Below, piece after piece: positions 33,972 through 43,315 of a stretch of 64,000 bases of DNA (its first letter is position 1; each line of letters opens with the position of its first letter). Below the pieces are notes generated by a model that was not told the origin of the DNA, searched no databases, and saw only the letters and a list, made by a program, of their open reading frames with translations. Source of the DNA: Sphingomonas citricola (GTDB lineage: Bacteria > Pseudomonadota > Alphaproteobacteria > Sphingomonadales > Sphingomonadaceae); contig NZ_JAHXZM010000001.1 in NCBI RefSeq assembly GCF_019429535.1, positions 732,156-796,155 on the forward strand. Reading direction: 5' to 3'. The translations under genes and the position numbers were made by a program.

Positions 33972-35366
33972 TCAGAAGTAGCGCGCGAGGCCGATCGAGA
34001 AACGGCTGCGTTTCGTGCGATACAGGTCTAGTGAGGAAAGGATGCCCGTCGCTGCCCAGGAAAGCTGCGGCGAGAAACCCAGCACGCGCAATTTGCGATT
34101 GCCGATCGTCACCTGCGACGTCACCCGCCAGTCGCGTCGCGGCTGGAGCGAGAAGATCGGGATCGCGGCATCGAAGCGCGCGCGGCTGACGCTTCCACCG
34201 AAACCGACGTTGAACCCGCGCGGCAGCTCACCCGCGACGCTTGCGCCGATGCCGAACTCGGTATTCGAATAGGCTTTCGCGTTGAGCCAGTCGCGCCGCA
34301 CGAATGCCTGGCCGGCGGCAACGAACGTGCGGCGAAAGCTCGTTTCGTAGGACAGGTAGAGACCGCCCTGCCAGCCATCGAAGGCGCGATCGAACGTTGT
34401 GTCGGTGCGTCGCACGTCGACTTGCAGGCCGAAACGCCGCGTCGCGTCGAGCGACCATTGTCCACCACCGCGAACGCCGATCTGCCGGCTCGCGACCCGC
34501 CCGCCGTACCAGCGTTGCGCCCCGATCATCTGCGCGGACACGCTGGCGTCGTTGGAAAGCTGCGCCTCACCACCCGCCGCGGCCTGGACGAGATCGTCGT
34601 CGAAGCGCGTGCCGGCGTAATTGAGGGCGCTGACATCCAGATTGCCGAGGAAGAACAGGTCTCCCCCGACCGGCAGACGTGCCGCGGCGGAGGCGGTCGC
34701 GGTCTGTCCGGTGCCCGATCGCCGCCGCGCGCCCGCATCGAGCTCGAGCGGCAGGCTGTAATCGCCGAGATGCACGTCGACCGTCCGCGCGTCGGTCGCG
34801 TTATTGATGTTGGTATCGGGCGCGAGCGCCAGCGATACGTCGGCGCGGAACGCACGCGCCGATCGAATCACGTCGCGCGCGCCGCGCACCAGCCGCGCCA
34901 GATCGGGATCGAGTTCCCGGCTCTGCTGTGCCAGTCGCAACTGCCGGTCGGCAGCCGCGCTCTGCCCCATCGCGATCATGGTGCGACCCAGTTCAAGGCG
35001 CACCCGCGTCTGGTTGGGGTCGTCGGCGAGAATTGCCTTATACTCGCGCGCCGCGGTGGCGAGGTCGCCTTCCTGCGCCGCCATGAAGCCGGTCAGGAAG
35101 CGCGTCTGCATCGTGAAGCCGGGCGCCAGCCGCAATGCGGTGAGCAGCGCTCGTGCCTCGGGATACCGACCTGCCTGCACCAGTCGCTCGGCCGACGCGA
35201 GCAATTGCGGCGCGGTCAGCCGTACCTCGCACCGCGCGGTTCTGGTACATCCCGCGGGAGCAGGTGCCTGCGCGACGGCGGCCGTCGACGGTTCCGTCTC
35301 GACTGTGCCCGCGAGCGCGGGGAAGGGCGCCACGAGAAGCAGCAAGGCGGCGAGTAGCCGGAACAC
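33972..35366 (-). CDS. Slam-type surface lipoprotein assembly modifier (TPR + DUF560 barrel)
   Basis: 464 residues with a GTG start and signal peptide (about 1-19). An N-terminal helical TPR-like region (about 50-175; ASAERLVQAGRYPEARALL, EYKAILADDPNQTRVRLELGR) is followed by a C-terminal outer-membrane barrel (about 185-464) that ends in an aromatic residue, as outer-membrane proteins do. This is the Slam (PF04575/DUF560) layout; Slam proteins move lipoproteins to the cell surface. The substrate is probably the TbpB-like lipoprotein encoded 30 bp upstream. Slam systems are best known in Neisseria and Acinetobacter. Confidence 0.85.
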   Translation of the reverse strand: MFRLLAALLLLVAPFPALAGTVETEPSTAAVAQAPAPAGCTRTARCEVRLTAPQLLASAERLVQAGRYPEARALLTALRLAPGFTMQTRFLTGFMAAQEGDLATAAREYKAILADDPNQTRVRLELGRTMIAMGQSAAADRQLRLAQQSRELDPDLARLVRGARDVIRSARAFRADVSLALAPDTNINNATDARTVDVHLGDYSLPLELDAGARRRSGTGQTATASAAARLPVGGDLFFLGNLDVSALNYAGTRFDDDLVQAAAGGEAQLSNDASVSAQMIGAQRWYGGRVASRQIGVRGGGQWSLDATRRFGLQVDVRRTDTTFDRAFDGWQGGLYLSYETSFRRTFVAAGQAFVRRDWLNAKAYSNTEFGIGASVAGELPRGFNVGFGGSVSRARFDAAIPIFSLQPRRDWRVTSQVTIGNRKLRVLGFSPQLSWAATGILSSLDLYRTKRSRFSIGLARYF

Positions 35367-35396
35367 GTTGGATGACCTGACGATCCGTTCGAACGC

Positions 35397-36515
35397 TTAC
35401 TTCTTGCCGGTGAATGCACCCTGGATGTCGACGCGCTGCCCCGGGACGCCGCCCACGATGCGGAAGTTGCCGCCGACGTTCGCCGCATTCGGGCCGAAGA
35501 AGGTGCCATCGATCGAACTCGCGCCTGCCGTGCTCGTGCCGCTGGCAGCGCTGGTAAAATCGATCGCCTTGCCGCCAAGCGTCGCGCTGGTGAACGCGCC
35601 GGAGAAGCCGTTGTAGCGCAACAGGTCGATCTTCGCCGAGCCGACCGCCTGGAATGCTGTGCCGGTCGGATTGGCAAGCGCAGCGTCGCTGACGCGAACG
35701 CCATTCTGGAACGTGGGGCCCACCGCGCCGTCGATGCGTACATCGACGGTTGATCGGCCGAAGTCGACCGCGACCGCGCTCGTTCCGGTCAGCCACTGCA
35801 TGTAGCTGTCCCGCGAGGTGCCGTCGTTCAGCACGGCCGAGGCGAGGAAGCCTCCGGTGTACGTACCGGTGCCCGAGATCGGGATTTGTGACTGGATCGT
35901 CGGCGTGCCGAACACCATCACGCCGTGCTGCCGGTTGGTGACGCCCTTGTCGTCGTGAACGTTCCGAGTGAATCCGGCGAACGTGACGTAGGTGCCGTCC
36001 CCAGGGCGCTGGTAGAAGAAGCTCGTCGTTTCGGTCGAGGTGCCCGATTCGAGGTAGTTGAACCCCGCCAGGTTCGGCGCCTCGAGATTCGGCGTCGCCT
36101 CGGGATTGTAGTCGGCGCGGTGAGCGGGGTCCTGAAACCGGGTGTTCTGCGCGAAGCCTGCCTTGTCGTCGGTCAGGGCGACGGTGAAAATACCGTCGCG
36201 CGGGTCGTAGCTGATCGTGCCGCTGGGGGCCTTCACCGTGCTGGCGTTCCCTTGATACAACACGCCGGTGTCGCTGTACGTGAATGAGTGAAGCGCGCCG
36301 ACCGCGGTGAAGTTGGTCGCGCTCGATACGGCGAGCAGATTGCTGGGCGTGGTCGAGCCCGAACCCGTGCCCGGCGTTCCGACGCCGGTGCCGCCACCCG
36401 TCGTTCCGCCGGTGGGGGCGGGCGGGGCGATGCTACCGACCGTCTCCGGCCCCGCGCCACCGCACGCGGCAAGCGCAAGCAGCGGCAGTGCCAAGGCAAT
36501 CGAAGAAACGCGCAT
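35397..36515 (-). CDS. TbpB-like surface lipoprotein, probable Slam substrate
   Basis: 372 residues from the ATG at MRVSSIALALP, after an SD of seven G/A bases. Lipobox LALAAC (Cys18), a long Gly/Thr/Ser linker (about 31-56), then a beta-rich protein. The C-terminal part resembles the barrel domain of transferrin-binding protein B and related Slam substrates: IDGTFFGPNAANVGGNFR followed by a short strand ending in GAFTGKK. There is no transferrin receptor (TbpA-like) gene beside it, so the ligand is unknown. An in-frame extension upstream of the chosen ATG lacks a signal and is not used. Confidence 0.82.
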   Translation of the reverse strand: MRVSSIALALPLLALAACGGAGPETVGSIAPPAPTGGTTGGGTGVGTPGTGSGSTTPSNLLAVSSATNFTAVGALHSFTYSDTGVLYQGNASTVKAPSGTISYDPRDGIFTVALTDDKAGFAQNTRFQDPAHRADYNPEATPNLEAPNLAGFNYLESGTSTETTSFFYQRPGDGTYVTFAGFTRNVHDDKGVTNRQHGVMVFGTPTIQSQIPISGTGTYTGGFLASAVLNDGTSRDSYMQWLTGTSAVAVDFGRSTVDVRIDGAVGPTFQNGVRVSDAALANPTGTAFQAVGSAKIDLLRYNGFSGAFTSATLGGKAIDFTSAASGTSTAGASSIDGTFFGPNAANVGGNFRIVGGVPGQRVDIQGAFTGKK

Positions 36516-36554
36516 AAGAAAACCCCCTCGTCGAACCGGTGTCAGCGAGGGGGT
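36516..36554 (-). promoter_or_regulatory. Terminator-like hairpin overlapping the lipoprotein ribosome binding site
   Basis: On the minus strand CCCCCTCG (36553-36546) pairs with CGAGGGGG (36530-36523), extended by one A-T pair, with a 15-base loop. The 3' arm is followed by TTTTCTT and then the lipoprotein ATG. The hairpin is thus both the likely purC terminator and a cover for the GAGGGGG Shine-Dalgarno sequence. This allows purC readthrough to be attenuated and translation to be hidden until the stem opens. Confidence 0.6.
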
Positions 36555-36586
36555 AGCAATCACTGGTTAATTCGCGGTCAATGCAC

Positions 36587-37366
36587 TTACTTGCCGCGCT
36601 TCTTTCGATGAGTTTCCATGTCCAGCACAGCATTCTCGCTGCCTTCGGGGAGGAGACCCAGCCGGCGCGCGACCTCCTGATACGCCTCGACCTCGCCGCC
36701 GAGATCGCGGCGGAAGCGGTCCTTGTCGAGCTTCTCGTCGCTGTCCATGTCCCACAGGCGGCAGCAATCGGGGCTGATCTCGTCCGCGAGGATGATGCGG
36801 CTATAGTCGTTGTCCCAGATACGTCCGAACTCGAGCTTGAAGTCGACGAGGCGGATGCCGACGCCCGCGAACAGGCCGCACAGGAAATCGTTCACGCGGA
36901 TCGCCAGATCGGCGATGTCGTGCATCTCCTCCTGGCTCGCCCAGCCGAATGCCGCGATATGCTCGTCGGTGATCATCGGATCGCCGAGCTCGTCCGACTT
37001 GTAGGCGTATTCGATGATCGTGCGCGGAAGCTGGACACCTTCCTCGATCCCGAGGCGCTTTGACAGCGATCCCGCGGCGACGTTGCGCACCATCACCTCG
37101 ACGGGGACGATTTCCACCTGTCGAATGAGCTGCTCGCGCATGTTGAGACGACGTATGAAGTGCGTCGGCACGCCGATATGACCCAGCAGCGTATAGATGT
37201 GCTCGCTGATGCGGTTGTTAAGCACGCCCTTGCCGTTGATCGTGCCCTTCTTCTGTGCGTTGAAGGCGGTCGCGTCGTCCTTGAAATACTGGATCAGCGT
37301 GCCCGGCTCGGGACCCTCGTACAGGATCTTCGCCTTGCCCTCGTAGATCTGCCGCCTGCGCGCCAT
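36587..37366 (-). CDS. purC: Phosphoribosylaminoimidazole-succinocarboxamide synthase
   Basis: 259 residues from the ATG at [19 protein letters not shown] synthetase of the purine pathway: [12 protein letters not shown] (nucleotide loop), [13 protein letters not shown], and the [10 protein letters not shown] and [12 protein letters not shown] blocks. An AAAGGTC site precedes the start. The upstream frame is open but adds no family sequence. Its leader contains a strong hairpin. Confidence 0.97.
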   Translation of the reverse strand: MARRRQIYEGKAKILYEGPEPGTLIQYFKDDATAFNAQKKGTINGKGVLNNRISEHIYTLLGHIGVPTHFIRRLNMREQLIRQVEIVPVEVMVRNVAAGSLSKRLGIEEGVQLPRTIIEYAYKSDELGDPMITDEHIAAFGWASQEEMHDIADLAIRVNDFLCGLFAGVGIRLVDFKLEFGRIWDNDYSRIILADEISPDCCRLWDMDSDEKLDKDRFRRDLGGEVEAYQEVARRLGLLPEGSENAVLDMETHRKKRGK

Positions 37367-37391
37367 TGATCGACCTTTCGCGAAATAATGA

Positions 37392-37430
37392 CGCCCCGGA
37401 AACGCGGACCTGGGCCGCGAGACCGGGGCG
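37392..37430 (-). promoter_or_regulatory. Structured leader upstream of purC
   Basis: CGCCCCGG (37392-37399) pairs with CCGGGGCG (37423-37430), with an inner CGCGG/CCGCG stem. It lies 26 bp upstream of purC on the purC sense strand. No known purine riboswitch consensus is recognised. It may instead be the terminator region of the upstream esterase gene. Confidence 0.35.
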
Positions 37431-37494
37431 ATGTTGCGCGGCGCTATACGGGAAAGGTCGCCGCCCGAAAAGAGGTTCTGCTGCGATGCGGCGA

Positions 37495-38442
37495 TCAGCG
37501 TGCGGTGTCGAGACGCCGATCGGGAACGTGAAGTTGTTCGAGCAGCAGCCGCTTGGCCTCGCGCCACGCCGCCGTTTCAGGGGTCACGAGTTCGACGTGC
37601 CCCGTGTCCGGTACGGTGTGCAGCAGCGCGCGATCACCGGCAGCGGTGGCGCGCGCGACATAGTCGGTCGCCATGCGATAGGGGATGATCCTGTCCTCGC
37701 GTCCGTTGACCAGATCCTGACCGACGCCTAGCGGGAACAGTCGTGGCACCGACGTGTCGCTGTACGGATCGGCACGACCAGACCCGACCAGCTTGCCGAC
37801 GACGGCTGTCCCGCAACCGTTATCCGGGCTTTTCGCGGTTGCCTCGAGGTCGGGCAGGCCACCGAGGCTGACGACGTGCGCGAGGTGGAGCGGGTGGGCA
37901 ACCCGCAGCGGGCTGGCGGCGGGCAATCGCGCGCGCCCAGCCAACCATAGCGCGAGGTGTCCGCCCGCCGAGTGCCCGACCGCGACGACGCGGCGCGTGT
38001 CCAGATTGAACGTCCGGGCGGATACAAGCAGTTGGTCGGCGGCCTTTGCAGCATCACTGAAGGTGCCGGGATAGCCGCCGCCGGCGCGGTCGACACCGCG
38101 ATAGTCAATGTTCCACACCGCCACGCCAGATCGACGCAGATCATCGGCGACCCAGTTCATCAATGTCCGGTCCGCAATCGAGGTCGTCCAGCACCCGCCG
38201 TGGACCATCAGCACGGTCGGATGCGGCCCCTTGCCGCGCGGCAGCCACACGTCGACCTTCTGCATCTGATCCTGGCCGTAACTGACGGTGGCGTCCGGTT
38301 CGGGGCGCGGGCGTTTGGTGAGGTCGTCCCAGGTCAGCGGTTTGAACGTCGCGGGCGCGGGTGGGGTCGCTTCGGACATGGCGGAAATGCTCCCGAACGC
38401 GATGCAAGCGGCTAGGGTGATGAAAAGGCGGCGCTGGCTCAT
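37495..38442 (-). CDS. Secreted alpha/beta hydrolase (esterase/lipase-like)
   Basis: 315 residues with a probable signal peptide (about 1-25). The fold markers are HGGCW (oxyanion region, 81-85), the nucleophile elbow GHSAGG (Ser158), the acid in [10 protein letters not shown], and the histidine in DTGHVELVT. It resembles BD-FAE/kynurenine-formamidase-type esterases; the natural substrate is unknown. Its start overlaps the end of the VirJ-like gene upstream by four bases, so the two are probably one operon. Confidence 0.85.
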   Translation of the reverse strand: MSQRRLFITLAACIAFGSISAMSEATPPAPATFKPLTWDDLTKRPRPEPDATVSYGQDQMQKVDVWLPRGKGPHPTVLMVHGGCWTTSIADRTLMNWVADDLRRSGVAVWNIDYRGVDRAGGGYPGTFSDAAKAADQLLVSARTFNLDTRRVVAVGHSAGGHLALWLAGRARLPAASPLRVAHPLHLAHVVSLGGLPDLEATAKSPDNGCGTAVVGKLVGSGRADPYSDTSVPRLFPLGVGQDLVNGREDRIIPYRMATDYVARATAAGDRALLHTVPDTGHVELVTPETAAWREAKRLLLEQLHVPDRRLDTAR

Positions 38443-39194
38443 GCGGCCAGCCTGCCACGTAGCGCCGCCGGCGTCACCCGCGCGATCGCGTGAAGGACAT
38501 GGCGAAGCAATCCCGCCTCGTCATGTCGAATGTTGTGCCCCCCCGGCATGCCGACGATCCGCGCGCCCGGTACGCGCAACTGGGGGCAGAGGCTATCATC
38601 TTCTTCGACGCCGAAGATGCAGGTGAGTGGCGCCCATGAAAGCGTGCGGGCGGTGCTGATCCCCAGGCTGTCGGGCTCGCCACGATACGCGATGCTGCTC
38701 GGATCGGCGCGGAAGAAGACCGTCTCGCCCGGGAGAATCAGGATGATCGCGGCTACCCGTGCGCGTAGGTCTTCGGGCAGATCTGCGAGGCCGGTCTGGA
38801 CAACGTCGGCCCCGTAGGACTGGCCAATGACGACGATCCGCCCCGCACCCGTACGTGCGAGCGCAGTGCGGATGCCGTTGGCGACGATCGCGTCGATGTC
38901 GGCACGCGTGCGACGGCGGCGGAACAGCGTCGGCGTGACAACCGCCATCGTCGTGATGCCATGCTCGGTCAGCCCACGCATCGTCGAGGCGCCGAGCAGG
39001 AACCGCACCCCCATGTCGCCCGAAAAGTTGACGGCGGCGATCGGCAAGGGGCGGCCCTTCGCCGGGTACAGTTCGTACGGGTCGCGATTGAAATAGCCCG
39101 CGAGGCTGACCAGGATGCAGATGATCGCGGAGATGACCGCGGTCACGATGACGCCGCGTCGAACACGGCGGGAGGGGGCGGAGGAACGCGGCAC
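38439..39194 (-). CDS. VirJ/AcvB-domain periplasmic hydrolase
   Basis: 251 residues. One N-terminal membrane helix (about 14-33) then a VirJ-type alpha/beta hydrolase domain: NFSGDMGVRF, the nucleophile elbow VIGQSYGADVV (Ser126), and the late histidine in GMPGGHNIRHDE. AcvB/VirJ proteins of other alphaproteobacteria hydrolyse lysyl-phosphatidylglycerol; the matching synthase (MprF/LpiA) is not next to it here. Overlaps the esterase gene by four bases. Divergent from parC. Confidence 0.85.
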   Translation of the reverse strand: MPRSSAPSRRVRRGVIVTAVISAIICILVSLAGYFNRDPYELYPAKGRPLPIAAVNFSGDMGVRFLLGASTMRGLTEHGITTMAVVTPTLFRRRRTRADIDAIVANGIRTALARTGAGRIVVIGQSYGADVVQTGLADLPEDLRARVAAIILILPGETVFFRADPSSIAYRGEPDSLGISTARTLSWAPLTCIFGVEEDDSLCPQLRVPGARIVGMPGGHNIRHDEAGLLRHVLHAIARVTPAALRGRLAA

Positions 39195-39306
39195 GATCGA
39201 GACTCACGAATGACGAACGCGGCCTATAGCGCGCGGTCGCGAGCAAGCCCATGCGGTACGGCCCCCTTAACGCCGCCCGTGCGGGCTGATAGGTGATGAC
39301 GCGACG

Positions 39307-41565
39307 ATGCCGACCAAGATCACCGACCTGCCCGATCATCCGCCCGTTGGCGTGCTCGATGCGCCGTTCGACAGCGCGCTGTCCGAACGTTACCTCGTCT
39401 ACGCGCTGTCGACGATCACCGCGCGCTCGCTTCCCGACGTGCGCGATGGACTGAAGCCCGTGCACCGCCGATTACTGTGGGCGATGAGGCTGTTACGCCT
39501 TGATCCTGCGGCGGGGTACAAGAAGTGCGCGCGCGTCGTCGGTGACGTGATCGGCAAATACCACCCGCACGGCGATCAGTCGGTCTACGACGCGATGGTG
39601 CGGCTCGCGCAGGATTTTGCGCTTCGCTATCCGCTCGTCGACGGGCAGGGTAATTTCGGCAACATCGACGGCGATAATGCCGCTGCCTATCGCTACACCG
39701 AGGCACGGCTGACGCAGGTCGCGATCGACCTGATGGACGGGCTCGACGAAGACGCGGTCGAGTTCCGCCCGACGTACAACGGCGAGGAACAGGAACCCGA
39801 GTTGTTCCCCGGCGCCTTTCCCAATCTGCTCGCGAACGGTGCCGCCGGGATCGCGGTCGGCATGGCGACGAGCATTCCGCCCCACAACGCCGCCGAACTG
39901 CTCGACGCAGCGGTGATGCTGGTCGACCGGCCCGATGCGAGCGACGCCGATGTGCTGGCGTTGGTGAAGGGGCCAGACTTTCCGACCGGAGGTCTGGTGG
40001 TCGACCCGCAGGCCGCGCTGACCGAGGCGTACGTGACGGGACGCGGCGCCTTCCGCGTTCGCGCGCGCTGGTCGGTCGAGCGCGAGAAGGGCGGCGGCTG
40101 GCAGATCGTCGTCTCGGAAATCCCGTACGGCGTGCAAAAGGGCAAGCTGATCGAGCAGATCGCGGGCCTGATCAACGACAAGAAGCTGCCGATTCTCGCC
40201 GACGTCCGCGATGAGAGCGACGCCGAGGTCCGGTTGGTGCTTGAGCCGCGGAGTCGCACCGTCGAGGCGCAGGTTTTGATGGAAGGGCTGTTCCGCCTGT
40301 CCGACCTCGAAACGCGCGTGCCGCTCAACCTGAACGTCCTCGACAAGGATCGCACCCCACGCGTCATGAGCCTGCGAGACGCGCTCGCGGCCTGGGTCGA
40401 GCACCAGTTCGTTGTATTGCGGCGGCGGACCGAGCACCGACTGGGCAAGATCGCCGATCGGCTCGAACTGGTCGGCGGCTATATCATCGCCTTTCTCAAC
40501 CTCGACCGCGTCATCGAGATCATCCGCACGGAGGACGAGCCAAAGGCAGTGATGATCGCGGAGTTCGCGCTGACCGACCGGCAGGCCGAGGCGATCCTCA
40601 ACATGCGGCTGCGATCCCTCCGCCGGCTGGAGGAGTTGGAGCTCAAGCGCGAGCAGGCGAACCTTGAGAAGGAGCAGGCGGACCTCACGCTGCTGCTCGG
40701 CAGTGAGGCGCGGCAGCGCACGCGGTTGAAGCGCGACTTCGGGCGTGTTCGTGCGCGCTACGGCCCCGACACGCCGCTGGGCGCACGCCGTACGGGAATT
40801 GAGGAAGCAGCGCCGACGCGCGACATTCCGCTGGAGGCAATGATCGAGCGCGAGCCGATCTCCGTGATCCTGTCCGAACGCGGCTGGATTCGCGCGATGA
40901 AGGGGCACGTCGATCTGTCAGCGCCCGAGACGCTGAAGTTCAAGGAAGGCGACGGCCCCGCCTTCGCGTTTCACGCGCAGACGACGGACAAACTTCTGCT
41001 CGCGGCCGCCAATGGCCGGTTCTACACGCTCGCCGCCGACAAACTGCCCGGCGGGCGGGGTTTCGGCGAACCGGTTCGCGCGACGATCGATCTGGACGGC
41101 AGCGTCGGAATCGTCGCTTTCCTGCCGGTACGCGGCGCCGAACGTCTTTTGCTCGCGGCGAGCGACGGGCGGGGCTTCGTCGTCAACACCGCAGATACGA
41201 TCGCGGAAACCCGCAAGGGAAAGAATGTGATGTCACCGCGCGCGGGCGCGACGCTGATGGTGGTTCGTCCGCTGGCTGCTGAGGACGATTACGTCGCGGT
41301 GATCGGTGACAATCGCAAGCTGCTCGTCTTCCCGCTCGCCGAACTGCCCGAGATGGCGCGGGGACAGGGCGTACAATTGCAACGCTATCGCGAAGGCGGG
41401 CTGGCGGACGCCAAGACCTTCGTCTTTGCGCAAGGGCTTAGCTGGATGATGCGGGGCGAAACCAGGCGTACCCGTACCGAGGCCGACCTGAACCCGTGGC
41501 GGACCGCGCGCGGGGCTGCGGGTCGGATGCCCCCGACCGGGTTTCCGCGCGACAACCGGTTCTGA
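39307..41565 (+). CDS. parC: DNA topoisomerase IV subunit A
   Basis: 752 residues, right for ParC and shorter than GyrA. It decatenates chromosomes with ParE. The winged-helix breakage domain has GLKPVHRRLLWAM, the quinolone-resistance region HPHGDQSVYDAM, and the catalytic tyrosine in YRYTEARL (about residue 130). A coiled-coil gate region and a six-bladed beta domain with ParC-type blades follow (about 500-750). Monocistronic. Confidence 0.96.
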   Translation: MPTKITDLPDHPPVGVLDAPFDSALSERYLVYALSTITARSLPDVRDGLKPVHRRLLWAMRLLRLDPAAGYKKCARVVGDVIGKYHPHGDQSVYDAMVRLAQDFALRYPLVDGQGNFGNIDGDNAAAYRYTEARLTQVAIDLMDGLDEDAVEFRPTYNGEEQEPELFPGAFPNLLANGAAGIAVGMATSIPPHNAAELLDAAVMLVDRPDASDADVLALVKGPDFPTGGLVVDPQAALTEAYVTGRGAFRVRARWSVEREKGGGWQIVVSEIPYGVQKGKLIEQIAGLINDKKLPILADVRDESDAEVRLVLEPRSRTVEAQVLMEGLFRLSDLETRVPLNLNVLDKDRTPRVMSLRDALAAWVEHQFVVLRRRTEHRLGKIADRLELVGGYIIAFLNLDRVIEIIRTEDEPKAVMIAEFALTDRQAEAILNMRLRSLRRLEELELKREQANLEKEQADLTLLLGSEARQRTRLKRDFGRVRARYGPDTPLGARRTGIEEAAPTRDIPLEAMIEREPISVILSERGWIRAMKGHVDLSAPETLKFKEGDGPAFAFHAQTTDKLLLAAANGRFYTLAADKLPGGRGFGEPVRATIDLDGSVGIVAFLPVRGAERLLLAASDGRGFVVNTADTIAETRKGKNVMSPRAGATLMVVRPLAAEDDYVAVIGDNRKLLVFPLAELPEMARGQGVQLQRYREGGLADAKTFVFAQGLSWMMRGETRRTRTEADLNPWRTARGAAGRMPPTGFPRDNRF

Positions 41566-41647
41566 CCTCGCGGATGCACGTCATCGTGCGGCCTCTAATT
41601 GCTAAGGTAATCGGGCTTTAATCACTGCTTGGCTATCGTTGTCAGCG

Positions 41648-43315
41648 ATGGTCAGCAGCTTGTCCTACGTCGCCAACCTCGACGCGCCGCTCGTCCTGCC
41701 ACCCGGCCTGTCGCCGGGTGAGCGGGCGCTCGAGCTCGTGCCGCTGCCGTTGCTGATGGCGTCGCTTCACGGCGATACGATCGTGCACGAGGCATCGAAC
41801 CGCGCCTTTGTCCGTGCGCAGATCGGCGCGAAAAACAGCCTCGACCCGATCATCCGCGCCTTTCTCAACAGCGACGCGCGCATTGCCGAACACCAGTGGC
41901 AGTCGGGCGGCGAGGTCGAGCGGCGCTATTTCCGCGTTTGCCTGTCGCGCATCACGGTCCGTAATGAGCCCACCTGCGTCGTCTCCCTCGTCGACCACAC
42001 CGCGGAAGTACGGACCGAGGAGACGCTACGGCGCGAGATGGCGACCGATTCGCTGACCGGCCTTCCCAATCGTGGCGGCTTCACCGACGCGCTCGACGCG
42101 GCGATCGCGCACCAATCGCGGCGCTGGGCGGTGCTGATGGTCGATCTGGAGCGGTTCAGCCGGATCAACGCGTGCCTTGGCAGCATGGCGGGCGACGAAT
42201 TGCTCATCACGGTCGCGCGTCGAATCAAGGGGGCGCTGCGCGCGCGCGACGTGCTGGCGCGCACCGGCGGCGACGAATTCGGTATCCTGCTCGCCATCGA
42301 CGAGCGCGACGACGAGGCGCAGCACGTCGCCAACCGATTGCAGGCGGCGCTCACGACCCCGTTTCGCCTGAGCGATTACGAGATCTGCGTCACCTCCGCG
42401 ATCGGTATCGCGTTCGGCGACGCGAACGTCGAGCATTCCGAAGACGTGATCCGCCACGCGCAGGTGGCGATGAAGAAGTCCAAGGGAAGCAAGAAGGCCG
42501 AGGCGTATCAGACCCGCGCGCTCGATTCGGCGCGCGCGGAATTCGCGATGGAGACGGCGCTACGCCGCGCGATCGACAACGGCGACCTGACGCTGCGCTA
42601 CCAGCCGATCTGCAACCTCGCGACCGGACAAGTCGAGAGTTTCGAGGCGCTGGCACGGTGGACCGACGAGCATGGCGTGCAGCACCAGCCGTCCGACTTC
42701 ATTCGGGTGGCGGAGGAATCGGGGCTGATCGTGCCGCTCGGCCGCTGGGCGATCGACGCCGCACTGACGACGTTGGCCGGGTGGGATCGGCGCGGCGACG
42801 CGAGCCGCACCATCAAGGTCGGCGTCAACGTGTCACCGATCCAGCTCCAGCGCGACTCAGTCCCCGACGTGGTCGAGCACGCGCTCGCGACATCAGGGAT
42901 GGCGGGTGACCGGTTGAAGCTCGAACTGACCGAGAGCGCGCTGATCGCAGAGCCCGCGCGCATGGCGCGGATGCTGACGGCGCTCAAGTCGTTGGGGCTG
43001 ACGATCGCGATGGACGATTTCGGCACCGGCTTTTCGAACCTCGCCTCGCTGCAGAAGCTGCCGATCGACGTGCTCAAGATCGACCGCAGCTTCATCACCG
43101 GGATGCTAGCCGACCGCGACAAGATCGCGATCGTGCGCGCGATCCTCAGCCTCTCGCAGGCACTCAGCATGACCACGGTCGCGGAGGGGATCGAGACGCA
43201 TGATGTCGCGCAGACACTCGCCGCGCTCGGCTGCGCGTCGGGGCAGGGATATGCCTTCGCGCATCCGCTCGAGCCCAACGATGCCTATGAGTTCCTGCTG
43301 ACGCGCAATCGCTAG
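41648..43315 (+). CDS. GGDEF-EAL cyclic-di-GMP protein
   Basis: 555 residues from the ATG at MVSSLSYVAN (an in-frame TTG three codons upstream is possible). No membrane segment. An N-terminal PAS-like region (about 25-125) precedes a GGDEF domain with intact GGDEF (207-211) and an RxxD inhibitory site (RARD, 198-201), then an EAL domain with intact FEALARW (EAL 333-335) and DDFGTGFSNL. Both catalytic signatures look complete, so it may make and degrade c-di-GMP. The stop codon overlaps that of the convergent CCA gene at CTAG. Confidence 0.94.
   Translation: MVSSLSYVANLDAPLVLPPGLSPGERALELVPLPLLMASLHGDTIVHEASNRAFVRAQIGAKNSLDPIIRAFLNSDARIAEHQWQSGGEVERRYFRVCLSRITVRNEPTCVVSLVDHTAEVRTEETLRREMATDSLTGLPNRGGFTDALDAAIAHQSRRWAVLMVDLERFSRINACLGSMAGDELLITVARRIKGALRARDVLARTGGDEFGILLAIDERDDEAQHVANRLQAALTTPFRLSDYEICVTSAIGIAFGDANVEHSEDVIRHAQVAMKKSKGSKKAEAYQTRALDSARAEFAMETALRRAIDNGDLTLRYQPICNLATGQVESFEALARWTDEHGVQHQPSDFIRVAEESGLIVPLGRWAIDAALTTLAGWDRRGDASRTIKVGVNVSPIQLQRDSVPDVVEHALATSGMAGDRLKLELTESALIAEPARMARMLTALKSLGLTIAMDDFGTGFSNLASLQKLPIDVLKIDRSFITGMLADRDKIAIVRAILSLSQALSMTTVAEGIETHDVAQTLAALGCASGQGYAFAHPLEPNDAYEFLLTRNR

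Noticed and set aside
39493..40908. 471-residue minus-strand frame opposite parC
   Set aside because: Shadow frame with no motif; parC is fully supported on the other strand.
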